DNA from: Acidimangrovimonas pyrenivorans
Lineage (GTDB): Bacteria; Pseudomonadota; Alphaproteobacteria; Rhodobacterales; Rhodobacteraceae
Reading direction: 5' to 3'
Length of the DNA stretch: 64,000 nucleotides
NCBI RefSeq assembly: GCF_042643245.1
Contig: NZ_JBHRSK010000006.1
Location: 49,378 to 113,377, forward strand
Positions 11,342-18,681 of the stretch are shown here, piece after piece; positions within the stretch are counted from its first letter, which is position 1; each line of letters begins with the position of its first letter. The notes beneath the pieces are model-generated. The model saw only the letters and a list, made by a program, of their open reading frames with translations, made no database searches and was not told the DNA's origin. The position numbers and the translations under genes are program-made.

Positions 11342-11782
11342 CTAGGCCCCGTCCTGCCGGACCCGTCCCAGGCACTGCCGCAACCGCGCCCGCAGGAAGG
11401 GCACCGCCCTGTCATGGCCCAGGAACGCGGCGACGGGCATCATCCGCCAGCCCTGGCCCTCGTCGCCAAAGCGGATCGCGACGATCTCGGCCGGGGTGAT
11501 CCGGGCGGCGAAGAAGTGCCCGGTCGTGCCCGGCACGACCGCGGACGGGTGGACCGACCGCCAGACCAGGCGCGCCGGATCGAGCCGCAGCCCCAGCTCT
11601 TCCCGCAGCTCGCGCAGGACGCAGGCCTCGGGCGTCTCGTCGCCCTCGCGCCCACCGCCCGGCAGATCCCAGAAGCCGGGAAACGGAATATCGGGGATGT
11701 CGTCGCGCAGGATGGTCAGCACCGCGCCGCCGTGGAGCAGCGCCAGCTTGGCGCCGGTGAAACGCGCGCCGGCGGCGGTCAC
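11342..11782 (-). CDS. Nudix hydrolase
   Basis: Hydrolase of nucleoside diphosphates linked to another moiety. The 146-residue protein contains a Nudix box at about residues 42-64, read as GGGREGDETPEACVLRELRE followed by ELGL, with the conserved Arg-Glu and paired Glu residues for metal binding. The start is GTG at 11780-11782, 33 bases after the nfeD stop, so it is the last gene of a qmcA-nfeD-nudix run. The substrate cannot be inferred from the sequence. No clear ribosome binding site precedes the GTG. Confidence 0.85.
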   Translation of the reverse strand: MTAAGARFTGAKLALLHGGAVLTILRDDIPDIPFPGFWDLPGGGREGDETPEACVLRELREELGLRLDPARLVWRSVHPSAVVPGTTGHFFAARITPAEIVAIRFGDEGQGWRMMPVAAFLGHDRAVPFLRARLRQCLGRVRQDGA

Positions 11783-11815
11783 CGGTCAGTGCTCGCGGCG
11801 CCGCCCGGCCGGGTT

Positions 11816-12100
11816 TCAGTCCTCGTTGATGTCATGATGCACGATCCGGACCTGGCCCTTGCGAATGCCGAAGATCGACCGCAGCACGATCCAGGCGATC
11901 AGCGACAGCACGCCGAAGACCAGGAAATGCCGCGGCAGCGACTCGCCCATCCAGCCCGACAGCGGCAGGCCGAGCCACAGGATGACCCCGGTCAGCACGG
12001 CGCCGATCGCGAAGCCGAGAAAGATGAAGGCAGGGGCGAGCACTTCGAGAATGCCGAGGATCAGCCCGCCGACCACCCAGACCCACCATTGCGCCCACAT
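11816..12100 (-). CDS. NfeD-like membrane protein
   Basis: A 94-residue partner of SPFH/stomatin proteins, like E. coli YbbK's partner. Two or more hydrophobic helices occur in the first 70 residues (WWVWVVGGLILGILEVLAPA and a later pair), followed by a short soluble tail (IRKGQVRIVHHDINED) where longer NfeD proteins have an OB fold. The ATG at 12098-12100 overlaps the qmcA stop by one base and has AGAGG six bases upstream. A GTG one codon earlier is an alternative. Together with QmcA it is thought to organise membrane protein complexes or quality control. Confidence 0.85.
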   Translation of the reverse strand: MWAQWWVWVVGGLILGILEVLAPAFIFLGFAIGAVLTGVILWLGLPLSGWMGESLPRHFLVFGVLSLIAWIVLRSIFGIRKGQVRIVHHDINED

Positions 12101-12984
12101 CACGTGCCTCTCCCCTTGAGCAGCTTGAAGGCGTCGCCGAAAGCCTCGATCGCGCTGGCCGGCATGACGATGGTCTGGTTGCCCTCGCCCACGGCCACCG
12201 CCGCCAGCGCCTCGACCTGCTTCAGCGCCACCTGGTATTGCGCCGCCTCGAGGCCGTTATCGGCGATCGCCTTGGCGACGACGCCAGTGGCATAGGCCTC
12301 GGCCTCGGCGCTGACCCGGCGCGCCTCGGCCGATTTCTGCGCCGCGTAAAGATCGGCATCGGCCTTGAGCTCGATGGCGCGCTTCTTGCCCTCGGCCTCG
12401 GTCACCTGCGCCCGTCGCGCCCGCTCGGCATTGAGCTGCTGGAGCATCGCGTCGCGGGTCGCCTGGTCGAGATTGACGTCGAGAATCTCGGCCCGCGTCA
12501 CCTCGATGCCCCAGTCCTCGACCGCATAGGCGACCTGCGCCTTGATCTGGTCGATCAGCTGCTGGCGGTTCGACTGGACCTCGTCCAGATCCATCTCGCC
12601 GATGCCGGCGCGGACGATGCCGGCCACCGTGGTGGCGATGGCACCGTCGACGTCGCGGATCCGGTAGACGGTCTTCTCGGGTTCGAGGATGCGGTAGAAG
12701 ACTGAGGTCTCGACCTTCACCAGCACGTTGTCCTTGGTGATCGCGTCCTGCTCGGCATTGGGCAATTGCCGTTCGAGGATCGACACCTTGTGCGCCACCC
12801 GGTCGAGGAACGGCACGATGAAGTTGATGCCGGGGCCGAGCACGGCGCGCAGCCGGCCGAACCGCTCGACGACATGCTTTTCCGACTGCGGCACGATCCG
12901 CACCGCCAGATAGACCGACAGCAGCACGAAGGCGGCAAGAAAGATCGTCACGCCGTTGCCACCGATGAATTGACTGATATCCAT
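12100..12984 (-). CDS. qmcA: SPFH/band 7 (stomatin-like) membrane protein
   Basis: A 294-residue stomatin/prohibitin family protein anchored by one N-terminal helix (about residues 10-30), followed by the SPFH domain that begins with PQSEKHVVERFGR and includes GPGINFIVPFLDRV. The last third is a charged Ala/Glu-rich coiled coil (AERARRAQVTEAEGKKRA and onwards), then a conserved hydrophobic end. Known members form large membrane rings and modulate proteases such as FtsH. The chosen ATG opens MDISQFIGG; a much longer upstream frame crosses a repeat and is not coding. Translationally coupled to nfeD. Confidence 0.9.
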   Translation of the reverse strand: MDISQFIGGNGVTIFLAAFVLLSVYLAVRIVPQSEKHVVERFGRLRAVLGPGINFIVPFLDRVAHKVSILERQLPNAEQDAITKDNVLVKVETSVFYRILEPEKTVYRIRDVDGAIATTVAGIVRAGIGEMDLDEVQSNRQQLIDQIKAQVAYAVEDWGIEVTRAEILDVNLDQATRDAMLQQLNAERARRAQVTEAEGKKRAIELKADADLYAAQKSAEARRVSAEAEAYATGVVAKAIADNGLEAAQYQVALKQVEALAAVAVGEGNQTIVMPASAIEAFGDAFKLLKGRGT

Positions 12985-13080
12985 GTCCCGCCTCGAAATC
13001 CGCCTGAACCTGTCGCGACTATGCCCGCAACGGCGGCGCGTGAAAAGCCGCGACACCATACCCGGCGCCAGCGCCCCGCG

Positions 13081-13110
13081 CCCCACCCCGCCACGCCCCA
13101 CCCCGCCACG
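13081..13110. repeat. two perfect 15-base tandem repeats
   Basis: The unit CCCCACCCCGCCACG occurs twice in a row, followed by a degenerate third unit (13111-13125). It lies just before a copy of the dispersed intergenic repeat. Confidence 0.8.
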
Positions 13111-13132
13111 CCGCGCCACGCCGCGAACGCTG

Positions 13133-13184
13133 CCTTTCATCTTCACACAAATATCCCGGGGGTCCGGGGGCAGCGCCCCCGGCC
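13133..13184 (+). repeat. dispersed intergenic repeat, copy B
   Basis: A 52-base element with CCTTTCATCTTCA, AAATATCCCGGGGG and an inverted CCGGGGGC/GCCCCCGG hairpin. It matches the copy at 46544-46595 at 51 of 52 bases. Here it lies in the 501-base gap between the divergent qmcA and sdhC genes. Confidence 0.85.
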
Positions 13185-13215
13185 CTGTTTCCGCCCCGGC
13201 CGGCCGCCGATGCGT

Positions 13216-13341
13216 GTGATCACCTTTGCGGCATCGTTTCGGATGCGTCGCGGCTCGGGGGCACGGCCGCCGGGCGACTCGGCAAAACCGGCCGCGCGGA
13301 CCAGAATTTGTGATCGCGCGAGGAATATTAGTGATCACAAA
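13216..13341. promoter_or_regulatory. cluster of GTGATC palindromes upstream of sdhC
   Basis: GTGATCAC occurs at 13216-13223 and again at 13331-13338. An inverted repeat TTTGTGATC (13307-13315) and GATCACAAA (13333-13341) frames 17 bases. The cluster lies 145-270 bases before sdhC and 230-360 before qmcA. It does not fit the FNR box used elsewhere in the window. The regulator is unknown. Confidence 0.45.
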
Positions 13342-13485
13342 CGCAAAATTTTCTGCGCCCGCACAGGGATTTGGCCGGAATCCGGGCTCTGAGCGCGTGA
13401 CTTGGGCGCAAAAACCGGTATTCATCCATGAAAAAGACAGTGGGTCGCGTCGACCGGCGGGCCTGTCAGACAATGAGGGAACCAA

Positions 13486-13872
13486 ATGGCAGACGTGAAC
13501 CGGGGCGATCGCCCCCTCTCCCCGCATCTGCAGATCTACCGTCCGCAGATTACCTCCAGCCTGTCGATCCTGCACCGGATCACCGGCGTCGGCATGGCGC
13601 TGGCCGCGCTGCTGATCGTGTGGTGGTTCATCGCCGCCGCGACCGGCCCGGGCTACTTCGCCTTCGTCGACGGCCTGCTGACCTCGTGGCTGGGCATCCT
13701 GATCCTGGTCTGCTCGCTCTGGGCGTTCTGGTTCCACTTCTTCAACGGCATCCGCCACCTGCGCTGGGATGCCGGCGTCGGGCTCAGCCTGCAGCAGTCG
13801 GCGCGGACCGGCTGGACCGCCGTCATCCTGTCGCTGGTGCTGACCGTCATCAGCCTGATCATCGCGTTCTGA
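13486..13872 (+). CDS. sdhC: succinate dehydrogenase cytochrome b556 subunit
   Basis: Membrane anchor of complex II that binds heme b and ubiquinone with SdhD. The 128 residues contain three transmembrane helices. The family signature RPLSPHLQIYRPQ lies at about 8-20, then SSLSILHRITGVGM (about 25-38), and the likely heme ligand His in HFFNGIRHLRWD (about 84-95). GAGGGAACCAA precedes the ATG. First gene of the sdhCDAB operon; only ten bases separate it from sdhD. Confidence 0.96.
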   Translation: MADVNRGDRPLSPHLQIYRPQITSSLSILHRITGVGMALAALLIVWWFIAAATGPGYFAFVDGLLTSWLGILILVCSLWAFWFHFFNGIRHLRWDAGVGLSLQQSARTGWTAVILSLVLTVISLIIAF

Positions 13873-13882
13873 GGAGGCACGG

Positions 13883-14272
13883 ATGTCCTACAAGACCGAT
13901 TACAAGCGGGTTGCCGGCCTCGGCTCGGCCAAGAATGGCACCCATCACTTCGTCATCCAGCGCCTCTCGGCGATCGCCCTGATCCCGGCGGCGGTGCTGT
14001 TCCTCTACACTTTCGTCGGCGTTCTGGGCCGCGGCTACGACGCCGTCATCGCCACCTATTCCCGCCCGGTGCCGGCGCTGATTGCCCTGATGTTCATCGC
14101 GGCCCTGTTCGAGCACCTGCGGCTGGGGCTGCAGGTCGTCATCGAGGATTACGTGAGCGGCGAGCGCGCGCGGATGCGCTGGCTGATCGTGAACGCGCTG
14201 TTCTGGCGCGCGGCCATGATCGTCGGCCTGTTCGCCGTCGCCAAGATCGCCTTCCTCACCATCGCCGCCTGA
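13883..14272 (+). CDS. sdhD: succinate dehydrogenase hydrophobic anchor subunit
   Basis: Second membrane anchor of complex II, 129 residues with three helices. The first helix follows HHFVIQRLSAIALIP, in which the Arg and Ser are typical of the quinone site. The second contains HLRLGLQVVIEDYV, which includes the usual heme/quinone-region His and Asp-Tyr pair. A short GAGG lies before the ATG. Together with SdhC it fixes the SdhAB catalytic part to the inner face of the cytoplasmic membrane. Confidence 0.94.
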   Translation: MSYKTDYKRVAGLGSAKNGTHHFVIQRLSAIALIPAAVLFLYTFVGVLGRGYDAVIATYSRPVPALIALMFIAALFEHLRLGLQVVIEDYVSGERARMRWLIVNALFWRAAMIVGLFAVAKIAFLTIAA

Positions 14273-14286
14273 CCCGGAGAGCTTGA

Positions 14287-16095
14287 ATGTCTGCTTACGA
14301 ATACGAGACGCATGACTACGACGTGGTCGTGGTGGGGGCCGGCGGCGCCGGCCTGCGCGCGACCCTGGGCATGGCCGAGCAGGGCCTGCGCACCGCCTGC
14401 GTGACCAAGGTCTTCCCGACCCGGTCGCACACCGTTGCCGCCCAGGGCGGCATCGCCGCCTCGCTGTCCAACATGGGCCCCGACCACTGGCAGTGGCACA
14501 TGTACGATACCGTTAAGGGCTCGGACTGGCTCGGCGATACCGACACGATGGAGTACCTCGCCCGCGAGGCGCCCAAGGCGGTCTACGAGCTGGAACATTA
14601 CGGCGTGCCGTTCTCGCGCACCGAAGAGGGCAAGATCTACCAGCGCCCGTTCGGCGGCCATACCACCGAGTTCGGCGAGGGCCCGCCGGTGCAACGCACC
14701 TGCGCCGCCGCCGACCGCACCGGCCACGCCATCCTGCACACGCTCTACGGCCAGTCGCTCAAGCAGAAGGCCGAGTTCTTCATCGAGTATTTCGCCATCG
14801 ACCTGATCATGTCGGAAGACGGCCAGTGCCAGGGCATCCTGGCCTGGAAGCTCGATGACGGCACGATGCATGTCTTCAACGCCAAGATGACGGTGCTGGC
14901 GACCGGCGGCTATGGCCGCGCCTTCTTCTCCTGCACCTCGGCCCATACCTGCACCGGCGACGGCAACGGCATGGTCGCCCGCGCCGGCCTGCCGCTGCAG
15001 GACATGGAATTCGTCCAGTTCCACCCCACCGGGATCTACGGCGCCGGCTGCCTGATCACCGAGGGCGCACGCGGCGAGGGCGGCTACCTGACCAACTCGG
15101 AAGGCGAGCGGTTCATGGAACGCTACGCCCCGACCTACAAGGACCTGGCCAGCCGCGACGTCGTCAGCCGCTGCATGACCATCGAGATCCGCGAGGGTCG
15201 CGGCGTCGGCGACGAGAAGGACCACATCCATCTCAACCTGAGCCACATCCCGGCCGAGACCCTGCACGAGCGCCTGCCCGGCATCTCGGAATCGGCCCGG
15301 ATCTTCTCTGGCGTCGACGTCACCAAGGAGCCGATCCCGGTGCTGCCGACGGTGCACTACAACATGGGCGGCATCCCGACCAACTACTGGGGCGAGGTGT
15401 TGAACCCGACCGCCGACAACCCGGACGCGGTGGCGCCTGGCCTGATGGCGGTGGGCGAGGCCGGCTGCGCCTCGGTCCACGGCGCCAACCGCCTGGGCTC
15501 GAACTCGCTGATCGACCTCGTGGTCTTCGGCCGCGCCGCGGCGATCCGCGCCGGCCAGATCGTCGATCCCGCCGCGCCCAACCCGACGCTGAACAAGGCC
15601 AGCCTGGAAAAGGCGTTCGAACGCTTCGACGCGCTGCGCTACGCCAAGGGGGCGATCCCGACCGCCGAGCTGCGGCTGGAGATGCAGAAGACCATGCAGG
15701 CCGATGCCGCCGTCTTCCGCACCGACAAGTCGCTGGCCGAGGGCGTCGAGAAGATGACCGGCACGGTGGCGCCGAAGATGGCCGACCTCGCCGTCACCGA
15801 CCGCAGCCTGGTCTGGAACAGCGACCTGATGGAAACGCTGGAACTGACCAACCTGATGCCCAACGCGCTGGCCACCATCGTGGCGGCCGAGGCACGCAAG
15901 GAAAGCCGCGGGGCGCATGCCCACGAGGACTATCCGGATCGCGACGACGCCAACTGGCGCAAGCACAGCCTGGCGCATGTTGAGGGCAACAAGGTGACGC
16001 TCGACTACCGGCCGGTCCATCTCGATCCGCTGACCACGGCGGAAGAGGGCGGGATCGACCTGAAGAAGATCGCGCCGAAGAAACGGGTTTATTGA
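14287..16095 (+). CDS. sdhA: succinate dehydrogenase flavoprotein subunit
   Basis: Catalytic subunit of complex II that oxidises succinate to fumarate and carries covalent FAD. The 602 residues are standard. The FAD-binding VVVGAGGAGLRA lies near residue 15, and RSHTVAAQGGIAA (about 46-58) supplies the His for covalent FAD. Substrate-binding HPTGIYGAG lies at about 246-254, and the later SVHGANRLGSNSLIDLVVFG motif is intact. A GGAGAGCTTGA precedes the ATG. It is followed after 12 bases by sdhB. Confidence 0.98.
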   Translation: MSAYEYETHDYDVVVVGAGGAGLRATLGMAEQGLRTACVTKVFPTRSHTVAAQGGIAASLSNMGPDHWQWHMYDTVKGSDWLGDTDTMEYLAREAPKAVYELEHYGVPFSRTEEGKIYQRPFGGHTTEFGEGPPVQRTCAAADRTGHAILHTLYGQSLKQKAEFFIEYFAIDLIMSEDGQCQGILAWKLDDGTMHVFNAKMTVLATGGYGRAFFSCTSAHTCTGDGNGMVARAGLPLQDMEFVQFHPTGIYGAGCLITEGARGEGGYLTNSEGERFMERYAPTYKDLASRDVVSRCMTIEIREGRGVGDEKDHIHLNLSHIPAETLHERLPGISESARIFSGVDVTKEPIPVLPTVHYNMGGIPTNYWGEVLNPTADNPDAVAPGLMAVGEAGCASVHGANRLGSNSLIDLVVFGRAAAIRAGQIVDPAAPNPTLNKASLEKAFERFDALRYAKGAIPTAELRLEMQKTMQADAAVFRTDKSLAEGVEKMTGTVAPKMADLAVTDRSLVWNSDLMETLELTNLMPNALATIVAAEARKESRGAHAHEDYPDRDDANWRKHSLAHVEGNKVTLDYRPVHLDPLTTAEEGGIDLKKIAPKKRVY

Positions 16096-16107
16096 GGAGG
16101 TCGTCAG

Positions 16108-16887
16108 ATGGTCCAGTTCACCCTTCCCAAGAACTCGAAGATCCGCACCGGCAAGACCTGGCCGAAGCCTGCGGGCGCCGCCAACGTGCGCAAGTTCATC
16201 ATCTATCGCTGGTCGCCGGATGACGGCGAGAACCCGCGGGTCGACACCTATTTCCTCGATATGGACAAGTGCGGCCCGATGGTTCTGGACGCGCTGATCA
16301 AGATCAAGAACGAGATCGACCCGACGCTGACCTTCCGCCGCTCCTGCCGCGAGGGCATCTGCGGCTCCTGCGCGATGAACATCGACGGGATCAACACGCT
16401 GGCCTGCATCTACGGCCTCGACGAGGTCAAGGGCGACGTCAAGATCTACCCGCTGCCGCATATGCCGGTGGTCAAGGACCTGATCCCCGACCTGACGCAT
16501 TTCTACGCTCAGCATGCCTCGATCATGCCCTGGCTGGAAACCAAGACCAACCGCCCGGCCAAGGAATGGCGCCAGTCGATCGAGGATCGCAAGAAGCTCG
16601 ACGGACTCTATGAATGCGTCATGTGCGCGTCCTGCTCGACCTCCTGCCCGAGCTACTGGTGGAACGGCGACCGCTACCTCGGCCCGGCGGCGCTGCTGCA
16701 CGCCTATCGCTGGATCATCGACAGCCGCGACGAGGCGACCGGTGAGCGTCTGGACGGGCTGGAAGACCCGTTCAAGCTCTATCGCTGCCACACCATCATG
16801 AACTGCACCAAGACCTGCCCGAAAGGCCTCAACCCGGCCAAGGCGATCGCGGAAATCAAGAAGATGATGGTCGAGCGGGTGATGTAA
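16108..16887 (+). CDS. sdhB: succinate dehydrogenase iron-sulfur subunit
   Basis: Electron-transfer subunit of complex II with three iron-sulfur clusters. The 259 residues fit. The [2Fe-2S] cysteines are in SCREGICGSCAMNI (about 77-90) with a later Cys in LACIYG. The [4Fe-4S] and [3Fe-4S] cysteines are in CVMCASCSTSCPSYWW (about 170-185) and the distal CHTIMNCTKTCPKGLNP (about 230-246). GAGGAGG precedes the ATG. It closes the operon, and a terminator follows. Confidence 0.98.
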   Translation: MVQFTLPKNSKIRTGKTWPKPAGAANVRKFIIYRWSPDDGENPRVDTYFLDMDKCGPMVLDALIKIKNEIDPTLTFRRSCREGICGSCAMNIDGINTLACIYGLDEVKGDVKIYPLPHMPVVKDLIPDLTHFYAQHASIMPWLETKTNRPAKEWRQSIEDRKKLDGLYECVMCASCSTSCPSYWWNGDRYLGPAALLHAYRWIIDSRDEATGERLDGLEDPFKLYRCHTIMNCTKTCPKGLNPAKAIAEIKKMMVERVM

Positions 16888-16910
16888 GCTGCCCGAGACG
16901 ATGGAACCAG

Positions 16911-16943
16911 ACGGCCCGGAGGCGATGCCCCGGGCCGTTTCGT
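16911..16943 (+). terminator. Rho-independent terminator of sdhCDAB
   Basis: Nine-base-pair stem ACGGCCCGG/CCGGGCCGT followed by TTTCGTTT, 24 bases after the sdhB stop. Confidence 0.8.
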
Positions 16944-17091
16944 TTGGATCCGGCGAAACGGGCTATCGCCGGGTCCCGCAGCAAAAGCGCCGGGGGCGTA
17001 AATCGCACCGGGGGGACGCGGCCGCCATGGCGCGGCCGGACGCGTGCCCGGCGCGAACGCCGGGCGGTGCATGCACCCCCCTAACCGGCCC

Positions 17092-17442
17092 TCACAGGCT
17101 CCACAGCAACACCCCGACCGCCAGCGTCGCCACGATGAACAGCAGTGAGATCGAGGTGAAGCGCCCCCGATGCGGCAGCGGGTATTCCTCGGCCAGTTGA
17201 CGCAACTGCCGCTGCGCCTGGCGCTCGGCCGCCGCGAAGAGTGTCAACGCGATCACCAGGAACAGCGACGCGACGGCACGTCCGGCCCAGCCATGCGGCC
17301 CCAGCCCGAACACCACGTGCAGCCCGATCGCCACCCCGATCGCCCCCAGCCCGGTGCGCAGCCAGCTGGCGTAGGTGCGCTCGACCGCCAGCACGGTGCG
17401 TTCCTCGGCCCATTCGGTCTTCATGCTGTCGAAATCGGTCAT
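17092..17442 (-). CDS. DUF202/YidH-family membrane protein
   Basis: A 116-residue membrane protein with three predicted helices. The DUF202 hallmark RTYASWLRTGLGAIGVAIG (about 22-40) is clear, preceded by TEWAEERTVLAVE. Members are found widely in bacteria, and no activity is established. It starts at the ATG in 17440-17442. The ffs gene lies upstream on the same strand, about 105 bases away. Confidence 0.88.
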   Translation of the reverse strand: MTDFDSMKTEWAEERTVLAVERTYASWLRTGLGAIGVAIGLHVVFGLGPHGWAGRAVASLFLVIALTLFAAAERQAQRQLRQLAEEYPLPHRGRFTSISLLFIVATLAVGVLLWSL

Positions 17443-17547
17443 GGGCGAAGCCTAGAATGCCGCCGCCGCACGGGCAATGCACGGAACCCGGCGCCCGAAA
17501 CGACGACGGCCCGCCACGGGGGCGGGCCATCGCGACCATCCGAAGAT

Positions 17548-17649
17548 GGGTGAGAGGCTGGACAACGACCCAAGCGGGGCTCGTTACGGCTGCTTCCTTC
17601 CGGACCTGACCGGGTTGGCGAGGCGCTCGCCCGCGCCAACCTCTCACCC
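17548..17649 (-). ncRNA. ffs: 4.5S signal recognition particle RNA
   Basis: RNA component of SRP, which with Ffh targets membrane proteins. On the minus strand the hallmark GGTCAGGTCCGGAAGGAAGC is present, ending in AGCAGCC as in other bacterial SRP RNAs. The 5' and 3' ends are complementary (GGGTGAGAGG and CCTCTCACCC), giving the closed hairpin of about 102 bases. A strong promoter lies directly upstream. Confidence 0.95.
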
Positions 17650-17652
17650 GAG

Positions 17653-17681
17653 GATATAGAAAATCCGCGCGCCGAGTTCAA
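17653..17681 (-). promoter_or_regulatory. sigma-70 promoter of ffs
   Basis: Minus strand TTGAAC (17676-17681), 17-base spacer, TATATC (17653-17658), with the predicted RNA 5' end only four to seven bases further on. Confidence 0.8.
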
Positions 17682-17700
17682 GGTGAGTCGCCCCGACCCT

Positions 17701-17748
17701 CGCCTTCTTCTTTGCAGAAATACTCCCGCCGGAGGCGTCCGCCCCCTC
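17701..17748 (+). repeat. dispersed intergenic repeat, copy C
   Basis: CCTTCTTCTTTGCAGAAATA followed by CTCCCGCCGGAGGC. It belongs to the AAATACTCC subtype of the family. It lies between ffs (minus) and the HAD gene (plus), that is, in a divergent gap. Confidence 0.7.
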
Positions 17749-17801
17749 CGCCTTGCATCGCCCGCCGCACAGGCGCAGAACATGCCCACAGGAGACGTGC
17801 C

Positions 17802-18503
17802 ATGACGATCACCACCATCGGCTTCGACGCCGACGACACCCTGTGGCAGAACGAGCAGTTCTTCCGCATGACCGAACAACGCTTCGCCGAGCTGCTGGCG
17901 GACTATGCCGAGCGCGACCATCTCGAGGAACGCCTGCTGGAAGCCGAGCGCCGCAATGTCGGCCATTACGGCTTCGGCATCAAAGGCTTCACCCTGTCGA
18001 TGATCGAGACCGCGATCGAGGTCACCGAGGAGCGGGTGCCGGCATCGGTGATCCGCGAGCTGATCGCCGCCGGGCAGGAGATGCTGCGCCACCCGATCGA
18101 GCTGCTGCCCCATGCCCGCGAAGCGATCGAGGCGGTGACCGGCGATTACCGCGTGCTGCTGATCACCAAGGGCGACCTGCTGGACCAGGAGCGCAAGCTG
18201 GCGCAATCGGGGCTGGGCGAGCTGTTCGACGGGGTCGAGATCGTCAGCGACAAGACGCCCGCCGTCTATGCCGAGATCTTCGCCCGCCACGGCGACGGCG
18301 CCGAGAAGGCGATGATGGTCGGCAATTCGCTGCGCTCGGACGTGTTGCCGGCGCTCGAGGCCGGCGGCTGGGGCACCTTCGTGCCGCATGACCTGACCTG
18401 GGCCTACGAGCACGGCGAGGCGCCGACCGATCACGACCGCTTCCACGAGCTTGCCGACCTCGGCGCCCTGCCCGATCTGGTCGCCCGGCTGGCCGACGGC
18501 TAG
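17802..18503 (+). CDS. HAD-superfamily hydrolase
   Basis: A 233-residue haloacid-dehalogenase-type phosphatase. Motif I GFDADDTLWQ (about 6-15) provides the nucleophile and acid Asp. Motif II is ITKGD (about 122-126), the motif III Lys lies in SDKTPAVYAE, and motif IV is VGNSLRSDVLPA. A cap domain of about 80 residues sits between motifs I and II. The substrate is unknown. The start is the ATG with CAGGAGA eight bases upstream; an in-frame extension covers the repeat element and is not coding. Confidence 0.9.
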   Translation: MTITTIGFDADDTLWQNEQFFRMTEQRFAELLADYAERDHLEERLLEAERRNVGHYGFGIKGFTLSMIETAIEVTEERVPASVIRELIAAGQEMLRHPIELLPHAREAIEAVTGDYRVLLITKGDLLDQERKLAQSGLGELFDGVEIVSDKTPAVYAEIFARHGDGAEKAMMVGNSLRSDVLPALEAGGWGTFVPHDLTWAYEHGEAPTDHDRFHELADLGALPDLVARLADG

Positions 18504-18681
18504 GGCACATCCCGCCCCCCTGCGGCCGGACCGCAGGTCCCGACCCCGCGAAAATGTCAGCTTTCGCCCGAAACTCGTTGACTCCCGGGGGTTTTCGCCT
18601 TTCGGCACCCGTGTTATCGTGAACCGAAGCAGAGCGCAGTTCCGGATCAACCGGGACGCCGAGGCAGAAAAGGGCAGTGAC

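Noticed and set aside
12985..13485. N-terminal extension of QmcA into the sdhC gap
   Set aside because: The extension crosses tandem and dispersed repeats and lacks any SPFH-family feature; the ATG at 12984 gives the usual N-terminus.
14149..16791. An 880-codon minus-strand open frame opposite sdhDAB
   Set aside because: Antisense shadow of conserved succinate dehydrogenase genes with no recognisable motif.
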